Below, piece by piece: positions 62,666 through 64,000 of a stretch of DNA of 64,000 nucleotides (the stretch's first letter is position 1; every line of letters begins with the position of its first letter). The DNA lies in the NCBI RefSeq assembly GCF_013426735.1, contig NZ_AP023272.1, positions 3,082,501 through 3,146,500 of the forward strand. The letters are read 5' to 3'. The stretch is from Agrobacterium vitis (GTDB lineage: Bacteria > Pseudomonadota > Alphaproteobacteria > Rhizobiales > Rhizobiaceae). Below the pieces are notes generated by a model. The model saw only the letters and a list, made by a program, of their open reading frames with translations. It made no database searches and had not been told where the DNA came from. The translations under genes and the position numbers were made by a program.

Positions 62666-63766
62666 ATGATCAAGCAGGTCACCCAACCCGGCCAGATTTC
62701 CCGGCTCATCGTGAAGGGCTACAAGTCCATTGAGACATGCGACATCGAGCTTGGACGTATCAATATCTTGATCGGGGGCAATGGAGCGGGAAAATCCAAT
62801 TTTATTGGGTTTTTCGGGTTTCTGCGGAAGATTTTGGATAGGCAATTGCAAGTGACCGTTGGGCAGGCTGGTGGTCCGGATGCGATCTTGCATTTTGGGC
62901 GGAAGAAGACTGAAGCACTCTCTTTGGGAGTGGAGATCGGAAAAGACGAATATTATTTGAAAATCATTGCTACCGCCGACAACAGACTCTTTATAGAAAC
63001 GGAGAAGGTAAATTGGCCAAGTATTCCCTTCGGAATAGAGTGCAATGGATCATATGAAAGCGCATTAGAAACGCATCCAATTTTTCAAATTTCGCCCGAA
63101 GACACGGCCAGTTTAATGCGGAAATGGCGGGTCTTTCATTTCCACGACACCAGTTCCAGCGCCCACGTCAAGCAAATCCACAATCTTAACGACAACGAAT
63201 TTATGCGCGAAGACGCCCGCAATCTTGCAGCCTTCCTCTTGCGCATCCGTGACTACCACCCAGAGCATTACCAGCGCATCGTCAAGACCATTCGCCTGGT
63301 CGCGCCATTCTTCGGGAACTTCCACCTCCGTCCGACTGTGAACAATCCGGATAAGATCCAGCTTGAATGGACCGAAGCAGGTCAGGACGAACCGTTTTTC
63401 GCCAGCGCTTTGTCCGATGGCACCTTGCGGTTCATCTGCCTCGCCACACTGCTGCTACAACCAGACGAGTTCATGCCAGCGACCATCCTGATCGACGAGC
63501 CGGAGCTGGGCCTGCATCCCTACGCAATCAATGTACTGGCCGGGCTGATGAAATCGGTGTCCGAGACCCATCAACTGATCGTCTCCACCCAATCCGTCGA
63601 ACTGGTCGATTGTTTCGATGCCGAAGACCTGATCGTGGTGGATAAGCGTGGCGGGGCCTCGACCTTCAAGCGGCCCGATCCAGACGAACTGAAAGACTGG
63701 CTGGAAGATTACAGTCTCGGCGAGCTTTGGAAAAAGAACCTGCTCGGCGGGAGGCCGGGCCTATGA
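62666..63766 (+). CDS. AAA_21-type ATPase, candidate defence ATPase
   Basis: This 366-residue SMC-like ATPase has Walker A (INILIGGNGAGKSNFIG), the signature ASALSDGTLRFICLATLLLQ, Walker B (ATILIDEPELGLHPYAINVL) and a His/Gln switch (HQLIVSTQSVELVDCF). A DUF2813/AAA_21 architecture without the long coiled coil fits an OLD-like or AbiL-like ATPase. Its ATG overlaps nothing upstream; downstream it overlaps the DUF4276 gene by four bases (ATGA), which suggests one functional unit. It lies 97 bases after ptrB. Confidence 0.85.
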   Translation: MIKQVTQPGQISRLIVKGYKSIETCDIELGRINILIGGNGAGKSNFIGFFGFLRKILDRQLQVTVGQAGGPDAILHFGRKKTEALSLGVEIGKDEYYLKIIATADNRLFIETEKVNWPSIPFGIECNGSYESALETHPIFQISPEDTASLMRKWRVFHFHDTSSSAHVKQIHNLNDNEFMREDARNLAAFLLRIRDYHPEHYQRIVKTIRLVAPFFGNFHLRPTVNNPDKIQLEWTEAGQDEPFFASALSDGTLRFICLATLLLQPDEFMPATILIDEPELGLHPYAINVLAGLMKSVSETHQLIVSTQSVELVDCFDAEDLIVVDKRGGASTFKRPDPDELKDWLEDYSLGELWKKNLLGGRPGL

Positions 63767-64000
63767 TGCGCATCAAATTACTGGTCGAAGGGCAAACAGA
63801 GGAGGCCTTTGTCAGCCAATTGCTTGCGCCATACTATGCTCATTCCGGCCTTTATCTTACGCCGATCGTTGTAAAGACCAGTCCCGGACACAAAGGCGGT
63901 ATAAGCCGTTATTCCAAGGTAAAGCCGCAGATCGAAAAACTGTGCAAGCAAGACACGAGCGCATGGATAACCACGATGTTCGATCTTTACGCACTTCCAG
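63763..64000 (+). CDS. DUF4276 (Toprim-like) protein, partial
   Basis: The N-terminal ~79 residues of a DUF4276 protein are present: MMRIKLLVEGQTEEAFVSQL then LAPYYAHSGLYLTPIVVKTS. LLVEGQTEE has the conserved Glu of Toprim-like nucleases, and WITTMFDLYALP near the window end holds a later Asp motif. GGGAGG precedes ATG 63763, which overlaps the ATPase stop. ATPase-Toprim pairs are common in anti-phage modules. The gene runs off the right edge. Confidence 0.82.
   Translation, partial: MMRIKLLVEGQTEEAFVSQLLAPYYAHSGLYLTPIVVKTSPGHKGGISRYSKVKPQIEKLCKQDTSAWITTMFDLYALP

Noticed and set aside
1..64000. tRNA, rRNA, CRISPR or insertion sequence
   Set aside because: Read for cloverleaf ends, regular direct repeats with spacers, and transposase motifs; none found by eye. 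A tRNAscan or ISfinder run would be needed to be certain.

Overview
The window looks like a chromosomal segment of a Rhizobiaceae bacterium of the Agrobacterium/Allorhizobium/Rhizobium type. The evidence is a high-GC, alphaproteobacterial gene set: a MucR/Ros zinc-finger regulator, a complete Pha-type (Mrp) cation/proton antiporter operon, an HmrR-like regulator, an ExoX/SyrA-type exopolysaccharide repressor, many rhizobial DUF families (DUF1214/1254, DUF1491, DUF2336, DUF5330, DUF930), and a 104-bp dispersed intergenic repeat that resembles the rhizobial RIME family. I saw no rRNA, tRNA, transposase or CRISPR array.

Layout. 1-4.3 kb (minus strand): the start of a tailed-phage-like packaging cluster with a small-terminase-like protein, a large terminase, a GH19 endolysin-like protein and an HK97-type portal that runs off the left edge. 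The terminase and portal look most like those of alphaproteobacterial gene transfer agents (GTAs). A 47-codon gene on the opposite strand sits inside it. 5-9.2 kb: an orphan copper-type MerR regulator, two divergent sulfotransferase-fold paralogues, a decayed fragment of a YcgN-family gene and, about 1.5 kb away, its intact copy. 9.4-18.3 kb: a class A penicillin-binding protein, DUF1214/DUF1254 envelope proteins, a LuxR-type regulator, an ExoX-like membrane protein, DUF2336 and DUF1491 proteins. 17.7-25.1 kb: a TetR regulator divergent from an RND efflux operon with two lipoprotein adaptors and a DUF900 esterase. 25.2-30.6 kb: a sensor kinase/peptidoglycan-binding protein pair, DUF5330, SufE, and a divergent SecY-like ten-helix protein. 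30.7-38.2 kb: TetR, a CocE/NonD hydrolase, MacAB and a Ser-rich acidic protein. 38.3-39.5 kb: two overlapping genes, a DnaA-domain-IV-like protein and a DUF6456 protein. 40-47 kb: MsrB and phaABCDEFG. 47.4-64 kb: MucR, an AraC-type regulator, Crp/Fnr, hemolysin III, MAPEG, DksA-like, Usp, VOC, polysaccharide deacetylase, a Tat-type FAD oxidoreductase, an AI-2E-family permease, DUF930, an oligopeptidase B, and at the right edge an AAA ATPase plus DUF4276 pair that resembles a phage-defence module.

Most notable. (1) The pair at 38.3-39.5 kb has the domain layout of GafY/GafZ, the activators of GTA production in Caulobacter (fused as GafA in Rhodobacter), and lies about 34 kb from the GTA-like packaging genes. 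Together they suggest a regulated GTA. (2) The protein at 29.5-30.6 kb keeps several SecY signatures but lacks the usual long cytoplasmic loop before TM9, so it may be an undescribed SecY-derived protein. (3) The AAA/DUF4276 pair may be a defence system cut by the window end. (4) The pseudogene, palindromic repeats and paralogues at 6-8.6 kb record local rearrangement. All functions are read from sequence motifs only; no database search was run.
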